Origin: Vibrio atlanticus
GTDB taxonomy: Bacteria > Pseudomonadota > Gammaproteobacteria > Enterobacterales > Vibrionaceae
Length of the DNA stretch: 64,000 nt
Direction: 5' to 3'
NCBI RefSeq assembly: GCF_024347315.1
Contig: NZ_AP025460.1
Coordinates: 2,728,001 to 2,792,000, forward strand
Below the pieces are notes generated by a model. The model had not been told where the DNA came from, did no database searches, and saw only the letters and a program-made list of their open reading frames with translations. Of the stretch, positions 44,818-56,422 are shown piece after piece. The translations under genes and the position numbers were made by a program. Position 1 is the stretch's first letter. Every line of letters begins with the position of its first letter.

Positions 44818-46938
44818 TTACTCAGCAGCAGGTGCTTCGCCTTCAGCTGGCGTTTCAACTGCTTCTTTCATGCTTAGACGTACACGGCCTTGACGGTCAA
44901 TTTCAAGAACCTTAACTGGTACTTCTTGACCTTCAGTTAGGTAGTCAGACACTTTCTCAACGCGCTTGTCAGCGATTTGAGATATGTGTACTAGACCATC
45001 TTTACCTGGAAGGATAGTAACGAATGCACCGAAGTCAGCTAGACGAGCAACTTTACCTTGGTAAATGCGGCCAACTTCAACTTCAGCAGTGATCTCTTCG
45101 ATACGACGGATAGCTTCTTTAGCAGCTGCGCCTTCAGTAGCAGCAATCTTGATTGTGCCATCGTCTTCGATTTCGATTGTAGTACCTGTTTCTTCACAAA
45201 GAGCACGGATAACTGCGCCGCCTTTACCGATAACATCTTTGATCTTATCAGAGCTGATTTTCATTGTGTGGATACGTGGAGCGAATTCAGAGATATCTTC
45301 ACGAGCACCTGAGATAGCTTCATCCATAACAGAAAGGATGTGCTTACGTGCACCTTGCGCTTGGTTAAGAGCAATTTGCATGATCTCTTTAGTGATACCT
45401 TCGATCTTGATGTCCATTTGAAGTGCAGTGATACCAGCGTTAGTACCTGCTACTTTAAAGTCCATGTCACCTAGGTGATCTTCGTCGCCAAGGATGTCAG
45501 AAAGAACTACGAAATCGTCGCCTTCTTTAACAAGACCCATTGCGATACCCGCAACAGAAGCTTTGATTGGAACACCAGCATCCATAAGAGCTAGAGATGT
45601 ACCACATACAGAAGCCATTGAAGAAGAACCGTTAGATTCTGTGATTTCCGATACAACACGAACTGTGTATGGGAATTCGTCAACAGAAGGCATTACTGCT
45701 TGGATACCACGTTTAGCAAGCTTACCGTGACCAATTTCACGACGCTTAGGAGAACCAACAAAACCAGTCTCACCTACACAGTATGGAGGGAAGTTGTAGT
45801 GTAGAAGGAAGTTGTCTTTCTTCTCACCCATTAGGCTGTCGATGATTTGTGCATCACGTTGTGTACCAAGCGTTGCAGTAACAAGTGCTTGAGTTTCACC
45901 ACGAGTGAATAGAGAAGAACCGTGTGTACGTGGAAGAACACCAGTACGTACGTCTAGCGCACGAACCATATCTTTTTCACGGCCATCGATACGTGGGTTG
46001 CCAGCAATGATGCGGCTACGTACTACGTTTTTCTCTAGAGAACCAAGCATGCCGCGGATTTCGCGCTCATCTAGGTTTTCGTCTTGTGCAATTAGAGCTT
46101 CAACAGTGTCGTTCTTGATTGCGCCAACTTGCTCGTAACGAGCCATTTTCTCAGTGATCTGGTACGCGTCAGATAGACGAGTTTCAGCAAGTTCAGCAAC
46201 TTGAGCTTTAAGCTCAGTGTTAACTGCTGGCGCTTCCCAGTTCCAAGATGGAGTTGCAACTTCAGCAGCAAACTCGTTGATTGCTTTGATTACAACTTGT
46301 TGTTGGTCGTGACCGTAAACAACAGCTGAAAGCATTTCTTCTTCAGATAGGTTATCTGCTTCAGATTCAACCATAAGTACTGCGCCTTCTGTACCAGACA
46401 CAACTAGGTCTAGTTTAGAGTTTTCAAGCTCAGTATTTGATGGGTTAAGAACAAGTTCGCCGTCGATATGACCAACACGTGCAGCACCGATAGGACCATT
46501 GAATGGAGCACCAGAGATAGCAAGTGCAGCAGACGTTGCGATCATAGTGATCATGTCAGGGTTTACGTCAGGGTTGATAGAAACAACCGTAGCGATAACT
46601 TGAACTTCGTTTTTAAACGCACTTGGGAAAAGTGGGCGAATTGGACGGTCAATCAGACGAGCTGTTAGTGTTTCGCCTTCAGATGGACGACCTTCACGCT
46701 TGAAGAAACCACCAGGGATTTTACCCGCAGCGTATGTACGCTCTTGGTAGTTAACTGTTAGAGGGAAGAAATCTTGACCCGCAACAGCTTCTTTTTTAGC
46801 AACAACAGAAACGAATACTGATGTATCGTCCATAGTCGCCATTACAGCAGCAGTAGCTTGACGTGCCATTACGCCCGTTTCTAGAGTAACGGTGTGGTTA
46901 CCGTACTGGAATGACTTTACAACTGGTTTTTCAAACAT
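44818..46938 (-). CDS. pnp: polynucleotide phosphorylase
   Basis: 706 aa 3'-5' phosphorolytic exoribonuclease of the degradosome. Two RNase PH domains (about residues 1-210 and 310-540; MADLDF-like [22 protein letters not shown]), a KH domain ([27 protein letters not shown], about 555-610) and an S1 domain ([33 protein letters not shown], about 620-690). The leader carries a long double-stranded stem expected to be an RNase III target. It lies downstream of rpsO. Confidence 0.97.
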   Translation of the reverse strand: MFEKPVVKSFQYGNHTVTLETGVMARQATAAVMATMDDTSVFVSVVAKKEAVAGQDFFPLTVNYQERTYAAGKIPGGFFKREGRPSEGETLTARLIDRPIRPLFPSAFKNEVQVIATVVSINPDVNPDMITMIATSAALAISGAPFNGPIGAARVGHIDGELVLNPSNTELENSKLDLVVSGTEGAVLMVESEADNLSEEEMLSAVVYGHDQQQVVIKAINEFAAEVATPSWNWEAPAVNTELKAQVAELAETRLSDAYQITEKMARYEQVGAIKNDTVEALIAQDENLDEREIRGMLGSLEKNVVRSRIIAGNPRIDGREKDMVRALDVRTGVLPRTHGSSLFTRGETQALVTATLGTQRDAQIIDSLMGEKKDNFLLHYNFPPYCVGETGFVGSPKRREIGHGKLAKRGIQAVMPSVDEFPYTVRVVSEITESNGSSSMASVCGTSLALMDAGVPIKASVAGIAMGLVKEGDDFVVLSDILGDEDHLGDMDFKVAGTNAGITALQMDIKIEGITKEIMQIALNQAQGARKHILSVMDEAISGAREDISEFAPRIHTMKISSDKIKDVIGKGGAVIRALCEETGTTIEIEDDGTIKIAATEGAAAKEAIRRIEEITAEVEVGRIYQGKVARLADFGAFVTILPGKDGLVHISQIADKRVEKVSDYLTEGQEVPVKVLEIDRQGRVRLSMKEAVETPAEGEAPAAE

Positions 46939-46985
46939 TGTATATCCTTCATCTGAAAATCTCTTTTCAGAATAAGTGAATGAAT

Positions 46986-47101
46986 GCTCAGCAATAACTA
47001 ATCGCGACTAGTAAAAAAAGACGAGAAGTTCAATCAGACTAAACATCTGCTTTTAATAGTCGCGACCTATTGGCCGACATCTGTGACTGTTATTGTTGAG
47101 C
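46986..47101 (-). promoter_or_regulatory. pnp leader hairpin (RNase III type)
   Basis: In the 360-bp gap between pnp and rpsO, outer arms GCTCAGCAATAAC and GTTATTGTTGAGC pair over 12 of 13 positions, and inner arms TCGCGACTA/TAGTCGCGA pair perfectly, so a 116-nt region folds into a long stem about 50 bp upstream of the pnp ATG. E. coli pnp is autoregulated through RNase III cleavage of such a leader stem. The rest of the gap holds the rpsO terminator and presumably the pnp promoter. Confidence 0.75.
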
Positions 47102-47243
47102 TAATTAGGGTGCGAAATAATCAAACAATTATTCGCGTGCGAGAGTATAAACTATTTTCTTGGTAAGAGACATTTTCACGATTAAAAATCAGGTTAACCG
47201 CACAGAGAACCTTCATTTTTAACATTAAAAATATAACAGGCAC

Positions 47244-47270
47244 AAAAAAAGGAGCATAAATGCTCCTTTT
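47244..47270 (-). terminator. rpsO terminator
   Basis: 11-bp stem AAAAGGAGCAT/ATGCTCCTTTT with a short loop and an extended T-run on the minus strand. Confidence 0.88.
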
Positions 47271-47298
47271 CTTCAAACTGTCTTTGCAGACATCGCTA

Positions 47299-47568
47299 TT
47301 AGCGACGTAGGCCTAGACGCTTGATTAGGTCTTGGTAACGAGTAAGGTTTTTGCCTTTCAAGTAATCAAGAAGCTTACGACGGCTAGAAACCATACGTAA
47401 TAGACCACGACGGCTGTGGTGATCGTGTTTGTGCGCTTTGAAGTGACCTTGTAGGTGGTTGATAGAAGCAGTAAGTAGTGCTACTTGTACTTCTGGTGAA
47501 CCTGTGTCGCCTTCAGATTGTGCGTATTCTGCAACGATTGCTGCTTTAGTTTCTGCATTCAGAGACAT
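47299..47568 (-). CDS. rpsO: ribosomal protein S15
   Basis: 89 aa, the usual length. [71 protein letters not shown] is the S15 signature. It binds 16S rRNA in the central domain. AGGAGAG precedes the ATG. It lies between truB and pnp as in E. coli. Confidence 0.98.
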   Translation of the reverse strand: MSLNAETKAAIVAEYAQSEGDTGSPEVQVALLTASINHLQGHFKAHKHDHHSRRGLLRMVSSRRKLLDYLKGKNLTRYQDLIKRLGLRR

Positions 47569-47694
47569 AAATCTCTCCTGATAAGAGTAAGTTTATATTT
47601 GTAGCAGCCAATCTCTGATTCAGCCGCTACGCGAGCCGAGGATTATAGGGAAGTTTACGAGTTGGTGCAATAACAATCGAACTCATGAAAAACG

Positions 47695-47729
47695 AAAAAA
47701 GCGAACCATTAAAATTAAGGGCTCGCTTT
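47695..47729 (-). terminator. terminator or attenuator between truB and rpsO
   Basis: Minus-strand stem AAGCGAGCC/GGTTCGCTT (one G-T pair) with a long loop, then six T. It would end the nusA-infB-truB transcript, letting rpsO use its own promoter. Confidence 0.75.
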
Positions 47730-47786
47730 CTATATTATTGATTCGCTTTTCCAGGCTAAGCGCCAATACCTAATTAGGTTTCAGCG

Positions 47787-48740
47787 TTACGCTTGTGGCT
47801 CTTCATCTCTGAAAACAACCAAACGCTTCGGTGCAACTCGGCCATCTTCAGCAATTTGAGCAACGCCAACAAACAGCTTCTCTTCACCACTTGTCATGCG
47901 AACCGTACCTTCAGTTGGCGCACCAGAAACCTGAACGGGCATACCGTGCTGAACTAGGTCAGTCAGTTCCGCGTTTAAGTTAACTTCTGGTAAGTCTTCA
48001 ACGGCTGTGTCCATTGGCATTAATAGTGGATCAAGCAGCTCTTTGGGTGCAATTTCTTGCGCCTGCGCTTGCTCTAGGATCTCGTTCAACTGCTCCAAAG
48101 TCACCATACGATCGTACGGATACTTAGCAACACCAGTACGGCGAAGCATGGTCACGTGGGCACCACAACCTAGCATTTCACCAAGATCATCGGTGATTGT
48201 ACGGATGTAAGTGCCTTTTGAACAATGCACTTCCATCTCAACTTCATCACCTTCAAAGCGAAGCAGTTCAATAGAGTAAACAGTAATTTTACGAGATTCA
48301 CGAGGCACCTCGATACCTGCACGTGCGTATTCATACAAAGGCTTACCTTGATACTTCAATGCTGAGAACATTGATGGAATCTGGTCGGTTTCCCCTTTGA
48401 AGCTTGCAATGCAGCGTTCAAGTTGCTCTTGAGTCACGTTGATTTCACGCGTTTCAACCACTTCACCATCAGAGTCAGAGGTATTGGTACGCTCACCAAG
48501 CTTAGCGATTACTACGTAGCGCTTGTCAGAATCCAATAGAAACTGAGAAAACTTCGTTGCTTCACCAAGACAAATTGGCAGCATGCCAGTCGCAAGAGGA
48601 TCAAGAGCACCGGTGTGCCCTGCCTTCTCTGCAAAGTAAATACGTTTTACTTTTTGCAGTGCATCATTAGACGAAATGCCCGTTGGCTTATCTAACAGAA
48701 TTACCCCGTTGATAGGGCGACCTTTACGACGGCGAGCCAT
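47787..48740 (-). CDS. truB: tRNA pseudouridine-55 synthase TruB
   Basis: 317 aa. [22 protein letters not shown] and [27 protein letters not shown] contain the catalytic Asp of the TruB motif (about residue 48). The C-terminal PUA-like region follows. It makes pseudouridine 55 in the T-loop of tRNAs. Its start codon shares a base with the rbfA stop. Confidence 0.96.
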   Translation of the reverse strand: MARRRKGRPINGVILLDKPTGISSNDALQKVKRIYFAEKAGHTGALDPLATGMLPICLGEATKFSQFLLDSDKRYVVIAKLGERTNTSDSDGEVVETREINVTQEQLERCIASFKGETDQIPSMFSALKYQGKPLYEYARAGIEVPRESRKITVYSIELLRFEGDEVEMEVHCSKGTYIRTITDDLGEMLGCGAHVTMLRRTGVAKYPYDRMVTLEQLNEILEQAQAQEIAPKELLDPLLMPMDTAVEDLPEVNLNAELTDLVQHGMPVQVSGAPTEGTVRMTSGEEKLFVGVAQIAEDGRVAPKRLVVFRDEEPQA

Positions 48741-49153
48741 TACTCTTCGCCCTTAGACTGAGTTTCGTCAGTGCGGCCAGACTCTTCTTGCTTACGCTTA
48801 TCGTCGTTTAAAACTTCACTTACTAAGTTAGACATACGCATGCCTTCTACTAGTGTGTTGTCGTAAGTAAAACGCACTTCAGGTGTTAGACGGTGACGAA
48901 TACGTTTACCAAGAGCCATACGAACTGGCACTTCATGCTCTTTAAGAGCAGCAAGACATGATTCAGGTGTTTGCTCACCGATACATAGGAAAGTAACGAA
49001 CACTTTTGCGTAAGCAAGGTCACGAGACACTTCTACGTCTGAGATAGTTACCATACCGATACGTGAGTCACGAACTTCACGTTGTAGGATAAGCGCAAGC
49101 TCCTTTTGAAGCTGCTGAGACACACGTTGTGTGCGGCTAAATTCTTTTGACAT
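48740..49153 (-). CDS. rbfA: ribosome-binding factor A
   Basis: 137 aa, KH-like 30S assembly factor. [50 protein letters not shown] and [21 protein letters not shown] match the family. The C-terminus is charged ([19 protein letters not shown]). It follows infB after 135 bp that contain a strong hairpin. Confidence 0.95.
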
Positions 49154-49174
49154 TTTCTTTTCTCACTTAGAAAG

Positions 49175-49205
49175 ATGGGGGGCTTGGTAATTACCAGCCC
49201 CCCAT
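49175..49205 (-). other. stable hairpin between infB and rbfA
   Basis: Arms ATGGGGGGC/GCCCCCCAT (9 bp) continue after a bulged T into TGGTAA/TTACCA (6 bp), with almost no loop. No T-run follows, so it is more likely a processing or stabilising element than a terminator. Confidence 0.7.
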
Positions 49206-49288
49206 GGTGTATTCAACAACCGATTACCTTATTACCTTTATTAGTAATGTTAGTAACCTTAGTCAATATGTCGAGTCGTACAGACTGA

Positions 49289-51979
49289 TTAGTCTAGAGT
49301 ACGTTTAACCTCAACGATTTCGAATACTTCAATCTGGTCACCAACGCGAACGTCGTTGTAGTTCTTAACGCCAACACCACACTCGTAACCATTCTTAACT
49401 TCTTGAACGTCATCTTTAAAGCGACGAAGTGACTCTAGTTCACCTTCGTAGATAACAACGTTTTCACGAAGTACACGGATTGGGTTGCTACGCTTAATCG
49501 TACCTTCAGTAACGATACAACCAGCGATTGCACCAAGTTTAGGCGACTTAAATACGTCACGAACTTGTGCAAGACCAATGATTTCTTGACGGAATTCAGG
49601 AGCAAGCATACCGCCCATTGCCTGTTTAACTTCGTCAATCAGTTGGTAGATGATTGAGTAGTAACGTAGATCTAGGTTTTCGTTCTGAACTGTATTACGC
49701 GCAGTTGCGTCAGCACGAACGTTGAAACCAAGGATGATAGCGTTAGAAGCTGCAGCAAGCGTTGCGTCAGTTTCAGTAATACCACCAACACCAGAACCTA
49801 CGATGTTCACTTTAACTTCGTCAGTTGACAGTTTCAGTAGAGAGTCAGCAATCGCTTCTACAGAACCTTGAACGTCAGCTTTAAGTACAACGTTAAGTTC
49901 AGCAACTTCGCCTGCCGTCATGTTCGCGAACATGTTCTCTAGTTTCGCTTTTTGTTGGCGAGCTAGTTTAACATCACGGAATTTACCTTGACGGTAGTTT
50001 GCAACTTCACGAGCTTTACGCTCATCACGTACAACAGTCGCTTCATCACCTGAAGCAGGAACGCCAGAAAGACCTAGAATTTCTACAGGGATAGATGGAC
50101 CTGCAGTTTCGATGTCTTTACCGTTTTCATCACGCATTGCACGAACACGGCCGTACTCTTGACCACAAAGAACGATATCGCCTTTGTTTAGAGTACCAGA
50201 CTGTACTAGTACTGTTGCAACTGGACCGCGACCTTTATCAAGACGAGATTCAACAACAACACCAGATGCCATGCCTTCTTTAACCGCTGTAAGCTCAAGA
50301 ACTTCAGACTGAAGAAGGATAGACTCTAGAAGACCATCAATGTTTGTACCCTGTTTTGCAGAGATGTGAACGAAGATGTTCTCACCGCCCCATTCTTCAG
50401 GGATAACGTCGTATTGAGCTAGCTCATTCTTAACGTTGTCTGGGTTTGCACCCTCTTTGTCGATCTTGTTCACAGCAACAATCAGAGGAACGCCTGCCGC
50501 TTTCGCGTGCTGGATTGCTTCGATTGTTTGTGGCATTACGCCATCGTCTGCAGCAACAACAAGTACAACGATATCTGTCGCTTGAGCACCACGAGCACGC
50601 ATAGCAGTAAAGGCCGCGTGTCCAGGAGTATCAAGGAACGTGATCATGCCGTTGTCAGTATCTACGTGGTAAGCACCAATGTGCTGCGTGATACCGCCAG
50701 CTTCGCCAGAAGCAACGTGTGCTTTACGAATGTAGTCAAGTGTTGAAGTTTTACCGTGGTCAACGTGACCCATGATAGTAACAACAGGAGCACGACCTTC
50801 AGCGATAGCATCGCTATCACGGTCAGCTAGTACTGCTTCTTCAAGTTCGTTTTCTTTACGTAGGATTACCTTGTGACCCATTTCTTCAGCAACAAGTTGT
50901 GCTGTTTCTTGGTCGATCACTTGGTTGATAGTCGCCATAGCGCCCATCTTCATCATTACTTTGATAACTTCAGTTGCTTTAACTGACATTTTGCTAGCCA
51001 GTTCAGAAACAACGATAGTTTCGCCGATAGCAACGTCAGATTTTGCAACAGTCGCTGACTTATCGAAGCCTTGCTGCATTGAAGTTGGTTTAGCAAGCTT
51101 ACCTTTACCGCCACGACCGCGTTGGTTACGACCACCACGGTTATTGCCAGGTTGAGTTGCTGGAGCTGGTTTCTTCTTGCGACGACGAGGTGCTTTCTCA
51201 TCTTTTTTGTCTGCCGCATCTTCAGCTTCACGAGCGTAAGTAGAAGTCGTCACATGGTAATCCGCAGATTTCTCTTGCTCTTTCTTCTTCTTCTCTTCTT
51301 CAGACCAACGTTCTTGGTTCTCTTCTGCTAACTTACGAGCTTCTTCAACAAGCTTAGCTGCTTCAGCTTCGGCTTTACGAGTTGCTTCTTGCTCTTGACG
51401 AGCTTTAAGTTCATCCGCTTCTTTTTTCGCTTGTGCGTTAGCGTCTGCATTTTTTGAATTCATGTCTTTTTTAGCCTTTTCAGCTTGTGCGCGTTGAGCC
51501 TTCTCTTCAGCTTCACGTTTTGCATCCGCTTCACGTGTTACTTTTGCTTCGGCTTCGCGCTGTGCTTTCTCTGCAGCATCACGTTTCGCTTGCTCTTCAG
51601 CATCGCGTTGTGCTTTCTCTTCCGCTTCACGATTAGCTACTTCCTCAGCTTCACGTTTCGCTTCATCTTCAATAGTGCTGCGCTTCACGTAAGTACGCTT
51701 TTTACGTACCTCAACTTGAACATCCTTACTCTTACCGCCTCCAGCGGCAACACTTAGCGTGCTGCGGGTCTTGCGTTGAAGAGTTAAACGAGTCGGTTCT
51801 GTTTCACCAGAAGTATCGCCGTGCTCCTTTTTAAGGTGCGTTAGCAATGTTTGCTTCTCTGAATCAGTCACTTGGTCCGACCCTGCTTTCTTCATGCCTG
51901 CATCAGCAAGTTGTTCAATTAAGCGGTCAACTGGCGTACCAATCTCTTCACTCAGTGCTTTAACTGTTAATTGTGTCAT
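49289..51979 (-). CDS. infB: translation initiation factor IF-2
   Basis: 896 aa. Residues 1-50 are an IF2-N domain, about 90-250 a highly charged Lys/Glu/Ala helix with repeated [18 protein letters not shown] units, then a basic Gly-rich stretch ([14 protein letters not shown]) and a second IF2-N domain. The G domain starts with GHVDHGKT near residue 404 and includes DTPGHAAF and NKIDK; domains II-IV follow. It brings fMet-tRNA to the 30S subunit. A second in-frame ATG at 51463 may give a shorter isoform. Confidence 0.97.
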   Translation of the reverse strand: MTQLTVKALSEEIGTPVDRLIEQLADAGMKKAGSDQVTDSEKQTLLTHLKKEHGDTSGETEPTRLTLQRKTRSTLSVAAGGGKSKDVQVEVRKKRTYVKRSTIEDEAKREAEEVANREAEEKAQRDAEEQAKRDAAEKAQREAEAKVTREADAKREAEEKAQRAQAEKAKKDMNSKNADANAQAKKEADELKARQEQEATRKAEAEAAKLVEEARKLAEENQERWSEEEKKKKEQEKSADYHVTTSTYAREAEDAADKKDEKAPRRRKKKPAPATQPGNNRGGRNQRGRGGKGKLAKPTSMQQGFDKSATVAKSDVAIGETIVVSELASKMSVKATEVIKVMMKMGAMATINQVIDQETAQLVAEEMGHKVILRKENELEEAVLADRDSDAIAEGRAPVVTIMGHVDHGKTSTLDYIRKAHVASGEAGGITQHIGAYHVDTDNGMITFLDTPGHAAFTAMRARGAQATDIVVLVVAADDGVMPQTIEAIQHAKAAGVPLIVAVNKIDKEGANPDNVKNELAQYDVIPEEWGGENIFVHISAKQGTNIDGLLESILLQSEVLELTAVKEGMASGVVVESRLDKGRGPVATVLVQSGTLNKGDIVLCGQEYGRVRAMRDENGKDIETAGPSIPVEILGLSGVPASGDEATVVRDERKAREVANYRQGKFRDVKLARQQKAKLENMFANMTAGEVAELNVVLKADVQGSVEAIADSLLKLSTDEVKVNIVGSGVGGITETDATLAAASNAIILGFNVRADATARNTVQNENLDLRYYSIIYQLIDEVKQAMGGMLAPEFRQEIIGLAQVRDVFKSPKLGAIAGCIVTEGTIKRSNPIRVLRENVVIYEGELESLRRFKDDVQEVKNGYECGVGVKNYNDVRVGDQIEVFEIVEVKRTLD

Positions 51980-52001
51980 ACCGCTCTCTCTCCTTGCTGA
52001 A

Positions 52002-53489
52002 TTATTCTTCGTCGCCGAACCAACAGATGTTACGCGCAGCCATAATTAGCTCGCCTGCACGCTCTGCAGTTAGGTCTTCGATGCCTTCTAGTTCATCAAC
52101 GCCTTGGTCAGCTAGGTCTTCCAATGTCGCAACGCCTTTTGCTGCTAGCTTGTAAGCCATTTCACGCTCAAGACCTTCAAGTGCAAGTAGGTCTTCAGCT
52201 GGCTCAACACCATCGAAAGTTTCTTCTTTCGCTAGCGCTAGAGTCGTCAGTGCGTCTTTCGCGCGGTTACGCAATTCTTCAACGATACCTTCATCTAGAC
52301 CATCTACTTCAAGAAGCTCGTTCACAGGAACGTAGGCTACTTCTTCAAGCGTAGAGAAGCCTTCTTCAACAAGCATTTGAGCAAAGTCTTCTTCGATATC
52401 TAGGTGCTTCATGAAGTTTTCAATAGAAGCAACTGCTTCTTCTTGGTGCTTCTTCTCTAGATCAGCAACAGTCATTACGTTCAGTTCCCAACCAGTAAGT
52501 TGAGACGCTAGACGTACATTTTGACCGCTACGACCGATAGCTTGCGCTAGATTGTCAGCTTCAACCGCGATGTCCATTGAGTGCGTATCTTCATCAACGA
52601 TGATAGAAGCAACATCAGCAGGAGCCATTGCATTGATAACGAATTGCGCCGGGTTATCATCCCAAAGCACGATATCGATACGCTCACCGCCAAGGTCGTT
52701 AGATACCGCTTGTACACGTGCGCCACGCATACCAACACACGCACCAACAGGGTCAATACGTTTGTCGTTTGTTTTAACGGCGATTTTAGCACGAGAACCA
52801 GCGTCACGTGCAGCACCTTTAAGTTCAATTAGCTCTTCACCAATCTCAGGCACTTCAACACGGAATAGTTCAGCTAGCATTTCTGGCTTAGAACGAGTAA
52901 CAAAAAGCTGGAAACCACGAGCTTCTGGCTTAACTGCGTATAGAAGACCACGAACACGGTCACCTGGACGGAAGTTTTCACGAGGAAGTTGGTCATCACG
53001 AAGGATTACCGCTTCAGCATTGTTACCTAGATCTAGAATCACTGTGTCACGGTTAACTTTCTTAACTGCGCCAGTGACTAGCTCGCCTTCGTTATCAATA
53101 AACTGTTCAACGATTTGAGCGCGTTCAGCTTCACGTACTTTCTGTACGATAACTTGCTTAGCTGTTTGAGTCGTAATACGGTCAAACGTTACTGATTCGA
53201 TATCATCTTCGATGAAACCGCCAAGTTCGATCTCTGGATCATCGTACTTTGCAGCTTCAATAGAGATTTCTTTTGTTGGGAATTCAACTTCCTCAACAGC
53301 TTCCCAACGGCGGAAAGTTTCGAAATTACCCGTTTTACGGTCAATCTCAACACGAACTTCGATTTCTAGTTCGCTTTTCTTTTTTGTTGCCGTTGCAAGC
53401 GCGATTTCAAGCGCTTCAAAAATACGCTCACGAGGAACTGCTTTCTCATTAGAAACAGCTTCTACTACCGCCAAAATTTCTTTGTTCAT
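52002..53489 (-). CDS. nusA: transcription termination/antitermination factor NusA
   Basis: 495 aa. The N-terminal RNA-polymerase-binding domain (residues 1-125), S1 (about 135-200, [24 protein letters not shown]), two KH domains ([62 protein letters not shown]) and two C-terminal acidic repeats (about 355-490) are all visible. It modulates pausing and termination. It lies between rimP and infB. Confidence 0.97.
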   Translation of the reverse strand: MNKEILAVVEAVSNEKAVPRERIFEALEIALATATKKKSELEIEVRVEIDRKTGNFETFRRWEAVEEVEFPTKEISIEAAKYDDPEIELGGFIEDDIESVTFDRITTQTAKQVIVQKVREAERAQIVEQFIDNEGELVTGAVKKVNRDTVILDLGNNAEAVILRDDQLPRENFRPGDRVRGLLYAVKPEARGFQLFVTRSKPEMLAELFRVEVPEIGEELIELKGAARDAGSRAKIAVKTNDKRIDPVGACVGMRGARVQAVSNDLGGERIDIVLWDDNPAQFVINAMAPADVASIIVDEDTHSMDIAVEADNLAQAIGRSGQNVRLASQLTGWELNVMTVADLEKKHQEEAVASIENFMKHLDIEEDFAQMLVEEGFSTLEEVAYVPVNELLEVDGLDEGIVEELRNRAKDALTTLALAKEETFDGVEPAEDLLALEGLEREMAYKLAAKGVATLEDLADQGVDELEGIEDLTAERAGELIMAARNICWFGDEE

Positions 53490-53524
53490 TAATCTAGCCT
53501 CTTAAGCTCTTCTCTCTAGGAGAA

Positions 53525-53980
53525 CTAAAATTTAGGGATCAGGTTAGCTTTCGCAATATTGCTCAGGACGAATTCTTCTTCTTGTCCTTCAACCAATACT
53601 TTCACTGTCTCGCCTTCGATAGATTGGATATCACCTTTCCATTTACGACGGTTGCCGACAGCCATTTTCAAAACGATGCTTACCTCGTGACCAATAAATT
53701 GTTGGTAATGCTCAGCTTTGAACAGTGGTCTCTCTAAACCTGGTGAAGACACTTCAAGGTTATAAGCCACTGAAATTGGATCTTCAACGTCCATTACGGC
53801 ACTTACTTGGTGACTAACTTCAGAGCAATCATCTACATTGATACCATTTGGTGAATCGATGTAAATGCGTAGCGTTGAGTGCTCACCAGCACGAATAAAT
53901 TCTAATCCAACTAACTCATAACCCGATGCTGCTACTGGAGCGTCAAGCATTTCAGTAAGTTGTCTTTCTAAACCAGTCAT
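53525..53980 (-). CDS. rimP: ribosome maturation factor RimP
   Basis: 151 aa. [62 protein letters not shown] and [25 protein letters not shown] match the family. It helps 30S assembly and is the first protein gene of the nusA operon. TGGAG precedes the ATG, with an intrinsic terminator only 18 bp upstream of the start. Confidence 0.96.
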   Translation of the reverse strand: MTGLERQLTEMLDAPVAASGYELVGLEFIRAGEHSTLRIYIDSPNGINVDDCSEVSHQVSAVMDVEDPISVAYNLEVSSPGLERPLFKAEHYQQFIGHEVSIVLKMAVGNRRKWKGDIQSIEGETVKVLVEGQEEEFVLSNIAKANLIPKF

Positions 53981-53997
53981 TTAACCACTCCAGAAAC

Positions 53998-54017
53998 AAA
54001 AAAAGGGCTCAAAGCCC
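53998..54017 (-). terminator. leader terminator just upstream of rimP
   Basis: Minus-strand stem GGGCT/AGCCC with TTG loop and seven T, ending about 18 bp before the rimP ATG. It would truncate transcripts that begin upstream, so it is a possible attenuator of rimP-nusA-infB. Confidence 0.75.
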
Positions 54018-54074
54018 AATTTAAATTCCAAGCAAACATTATCATCTAAATGCATTTATAAATGCTTAGATAAC

Positions 54075-54102
54075 AAAAAACCCCGTATAAGCCGGGGTTT
54101 TT
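54075..54102 (-). terminator. terminator after tRNA-fMet
   Basis: 10-bp stem AAAAACCCCG/CGGGGTTTTT with a 12-nt loop, 116 bp downstream of the tRNA-fMet CCA end. It looks bidirectional. Confidence 0.85.
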
Positions 54103-54121
54103 GTTGCTGGACCCTTATATG

Positions 54122-54176
54122 TTAAGTGTCATCATATTTGATATCACACTTAACTCACAGTGAGGTTCACACTGTG
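54122..54176 (-). other. two hairpins in the tRNA-fMet to rimP spacer
   Basis: TTAAGTGT/ACACTTAA (54122-54153) and CACAGTG/CACTGTG (54156-54176) are inverted repeats between tRNA-fMet and its terminator. They may guide 3' processing of the tRNA precursor. Confidence 0.5.
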
Positions 54177-54217
54177 CAAACTTGCTACCAATACAAGCTA
54201 TATAATAGCATTGAAAT

Positions 54218-54294
<77 letters not shown>

Positions 54295-54347
54295 TCCGAC
54301 TTGTGAGCATTATACGCCCAACAAGATGTTTTACAAGTTTGTAAACA

Positions 54348-54432
54348 TGGTGCCGAGAGAGGGACTCGAACCCTCACACCCTAAGGCACTAGCACCTCAT
54401 GCTAGCGTGTCTACCAATTTCACCATCTCGGC
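54348..54432 (-). tRNA. tRNA-Leu (GAG)
   Basis: 85 nt ending in CCA, with the long variable arm of class II tRNAs. The minus strand begins GCCGAGATGGTGAAATTGG and the anticodon loop reads ATGAGGT, giving anticodon GAG for CUC/CUU. It lies between secG and tRNA-fMet, the leuU position. Confidence 0.95.
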
Positions 54433-54448
54433 ATCAAATCTTTACAGA

Positions 54449-54781
54449 TTATTGTGGAATTTCGTCGCCTTGCGCCGGAACTTCACTCACTGCATCTTCA
54501 GCTTGTTGAATCACCTGACCTTGAGTCGGGTCAATCCACTGTGACTCAGTTTTATGTGTAGACATATTACCAAGCACTAAGCTAAGGATAAAAAATGTAG
54601 TTGCAAAAATTGCAGTCATTCGGGTAAGGAAATTTCCTGAGCCACCAGCACCAAACACAGTGTTTGAAGCGCCAGCACCGAAAGAGGCTCCCATATCTGC
54701 GCCTTTACCTTGTTGAATCAACACTAGGCCAATTACACCAAGCGCTGCCAACAGGTAAATCACAAGTAGAACTGTAAACAT
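54449..54781 (-). CDS. secG: SecG protein-export membrane subunit
   Basis: 110 aa from ATG 54781 ([27 protein letters not shown]), with GGTGG just upstream; the longer frame start is not supported. Two membrane helices at about residues 2-22 and 53-73 flank the conserved [32 protein letters not shown]. It is part of SecYEG. The last gene before the tRNAs. Confidence 0.95.
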   Translation of the reverse strand: MFTVLLVIYLLAALGVIGLVLIQQGKGADMGASFGAGASNTVFGAGGSGNFLTRMTAIFATTFFILSLVLGNMSTHKTESQWIDPTQGQVIQQAEDAVSEVPAQGDEIPQ

Positions 54782-54955
54782 TTTTCCACCTATGTTCCTA
54801 ATTGTTGAGCCAGCGCCGTTCAAAAAACTATTTTTAAGAACAAGGCTAGCGACCTCCTAACTGAAGGCCGAGCAATACTAGCGAATGCGACGATGACTGA
54901 CAAGGGGAATTTACTAAAAAATAAGCCTTTACCAAGCAAGTGGTCAAAAAAAGGG

Positions 54956-54990
54956 CAAAAGGGACACAAAACTCATTTGCGTCCCTTTTT
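54956..54990 (-). terminator. glmM terminator
   Basis: Stem AAAGGGAC/GTCCCTTT extended by CAAA/TTTG across a mismatch, with A- and T-rich flanks, between glmM and secG. Confidence 0.78.
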
Positions 54991-55059
54991 AATCATCACA
55001 TAACTAAAACCCGGCCCCCACAAGTGAGACCGACTTCGCCTGTTACGGCAAACGTTTTA

Positions 55060-56400
55060 TTAGCAATTCGCTTTTACTGCATCAGCAATTTTCAGTGCAG
55101 AACTCTGAACAAGTTCAGCATCTTCACCTTCGACCATTACGCGCAGTAGTGGCTCAGTACCCGATTTGCGTAATAGCACACGACCTTTCTCACCGAGTTC
55201 CGTCTCGACTTCAATAACAGCCGCTTTCACAGCCTCTGCTTCTAGTGGGTTTGAATCACCACTGAAACGAACATTTTCTAGAACTTGAGGGTATAACGTC
55301 ATACCTTGAGAAAGCTCATTCAGTGTCATTTCACTATCGACAACTGAGGCCAATACTTGCAGAGCAGCAACGATAGCATCACCTGTCGTCACTTTATCTA
55401 ATAGGATAACGTGCCCCGAGTTCTCAGCACCGATCTTCCAGCCTTTAGCTAGAAGCTGCTCCATGACATAACGGTCACCGACAGCAGCACGTACAAATGG
55501 AATACCTAATTGCTTAAGTCCATTTTCCATGCCTAGGTTCGTCATCAATGTTCCAACAACACCGCCTTTTAGTTCACCACGACGTAGAGCATCACGAGCA
55601 ATAATGTAAGCGATTTGGTCGCCATCAACCTTGTTGCCTAGCTCATCAACCATAATGATACGGTCACCGTCGCCATCAAAACCAAGGCCTAGTGCAGCTT
55701 TCTCTTCAACCACTTTAGCTTGTAGAGCGCGTACATCAGTCGCACCGACTTCATGGTTGATGTTAGTGCCATTTGGCTCCACACCAATCGCAACAACCTC
55801 AGCACCCAGCTCTTTAAATACAGCCGGCGCAATGTGGTAAGTCGCACCATGCGCGCAATCCACCACAATTTTCATACCCGCTAGCGTCATTTTGTGTGGG
55901 AATGTACTTTTACAAAATTCAATATAACGGCCTGCTGCATCATTTAGGCGCACCGCTTTACCTAATTCGGAAGATTCCACGCACTCGATATCTTTGTCTA
56001 GCTCAGCTTCGATGGCGAGTTCAATGTCATCCGACAATTTAGTACCTTCAGACGAAAAGAACTTGATGCCGTTGTCATAGAAGGGGTTGTGCGATGCAGA
56101 GATAACAATTCCCGCTTCAGCACGGAAAGTTTGTGTTAGGTAAGCAACCGCAGGTGTTGGCATTGGCCCAGTAAACGTAGCTTGAAGACCAGCAGCAGCA
56201 AGTCCCGCTTCTAGCGCAGACTCAAGCATGTAGCCAGAGATACGAGTATCTTTACCAATGATAACTTTCTTTGTGCCCTGCTTCGCAAGAACACGACCGG
56301 CAGCCCAGCCAAGCTTCAAAACAAAATCAGGTGTGATTGGGTACTGGCCCACTTTTCCACGTACACCATCTGTGCCGAAGTAACGTCTTTTATCAGACAT
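55060..56400 (-). CDS. glmM: phosphoglucosamine mutase GlmM
   Basis: 446 aa. The active Ser is in [15 protein letters not shown] (about residue 102), the metal loop is DGDGDR (about 243-248), and the sugar loop is GAENSGHVI; the C-terminal phosphate loop is [15 protein letters not shown]. It makes glucosamine-1-phosphate for peptidoglycan and LPS. It follows folP after 22 bp. Confidence 0.97.
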   Translation of the reverse strand: MSDKRRYFGTDGVRGKVGQYPITPDFVLKLGWAAGRVLAKQGTKKVIIGKDTRISGYMLESALEAGLAAAGLQATFTGPMPTPAVAYLTQTFRAEAGIVISASHNPFYDNGIKFFSSEGTKLSDDIELAIEAELDKDIECVESSELGKAVRLNDAAGRYIEFCKSTFPHKMTLAGMKIVVDCAHGATYHIAPAVFKELGAEVVAIGVEPNGTNINHEVGATDVRALQAKVVEEKAALGLGFDGDGDRIIMVDELGNKVDGDQIAYIIARDALRRGELKGGVVGTLMTNLGMENGLKQLGIPFVRAAVGDRYVMEQLLAKGWKIGAENSGHVILLDKVTTGDAIVAALQVLASVVDSEMTLNELSQGMTLYPQVLENVRFSGDSNPLEAEAVKAAVIEVETELGEKGRVLLRKSGTEPLLRVMVEGEDAELVQSSALKIADAVKANC

Positions 56401-56422
56401 ATTGATTTTCCTTAATTATTAT

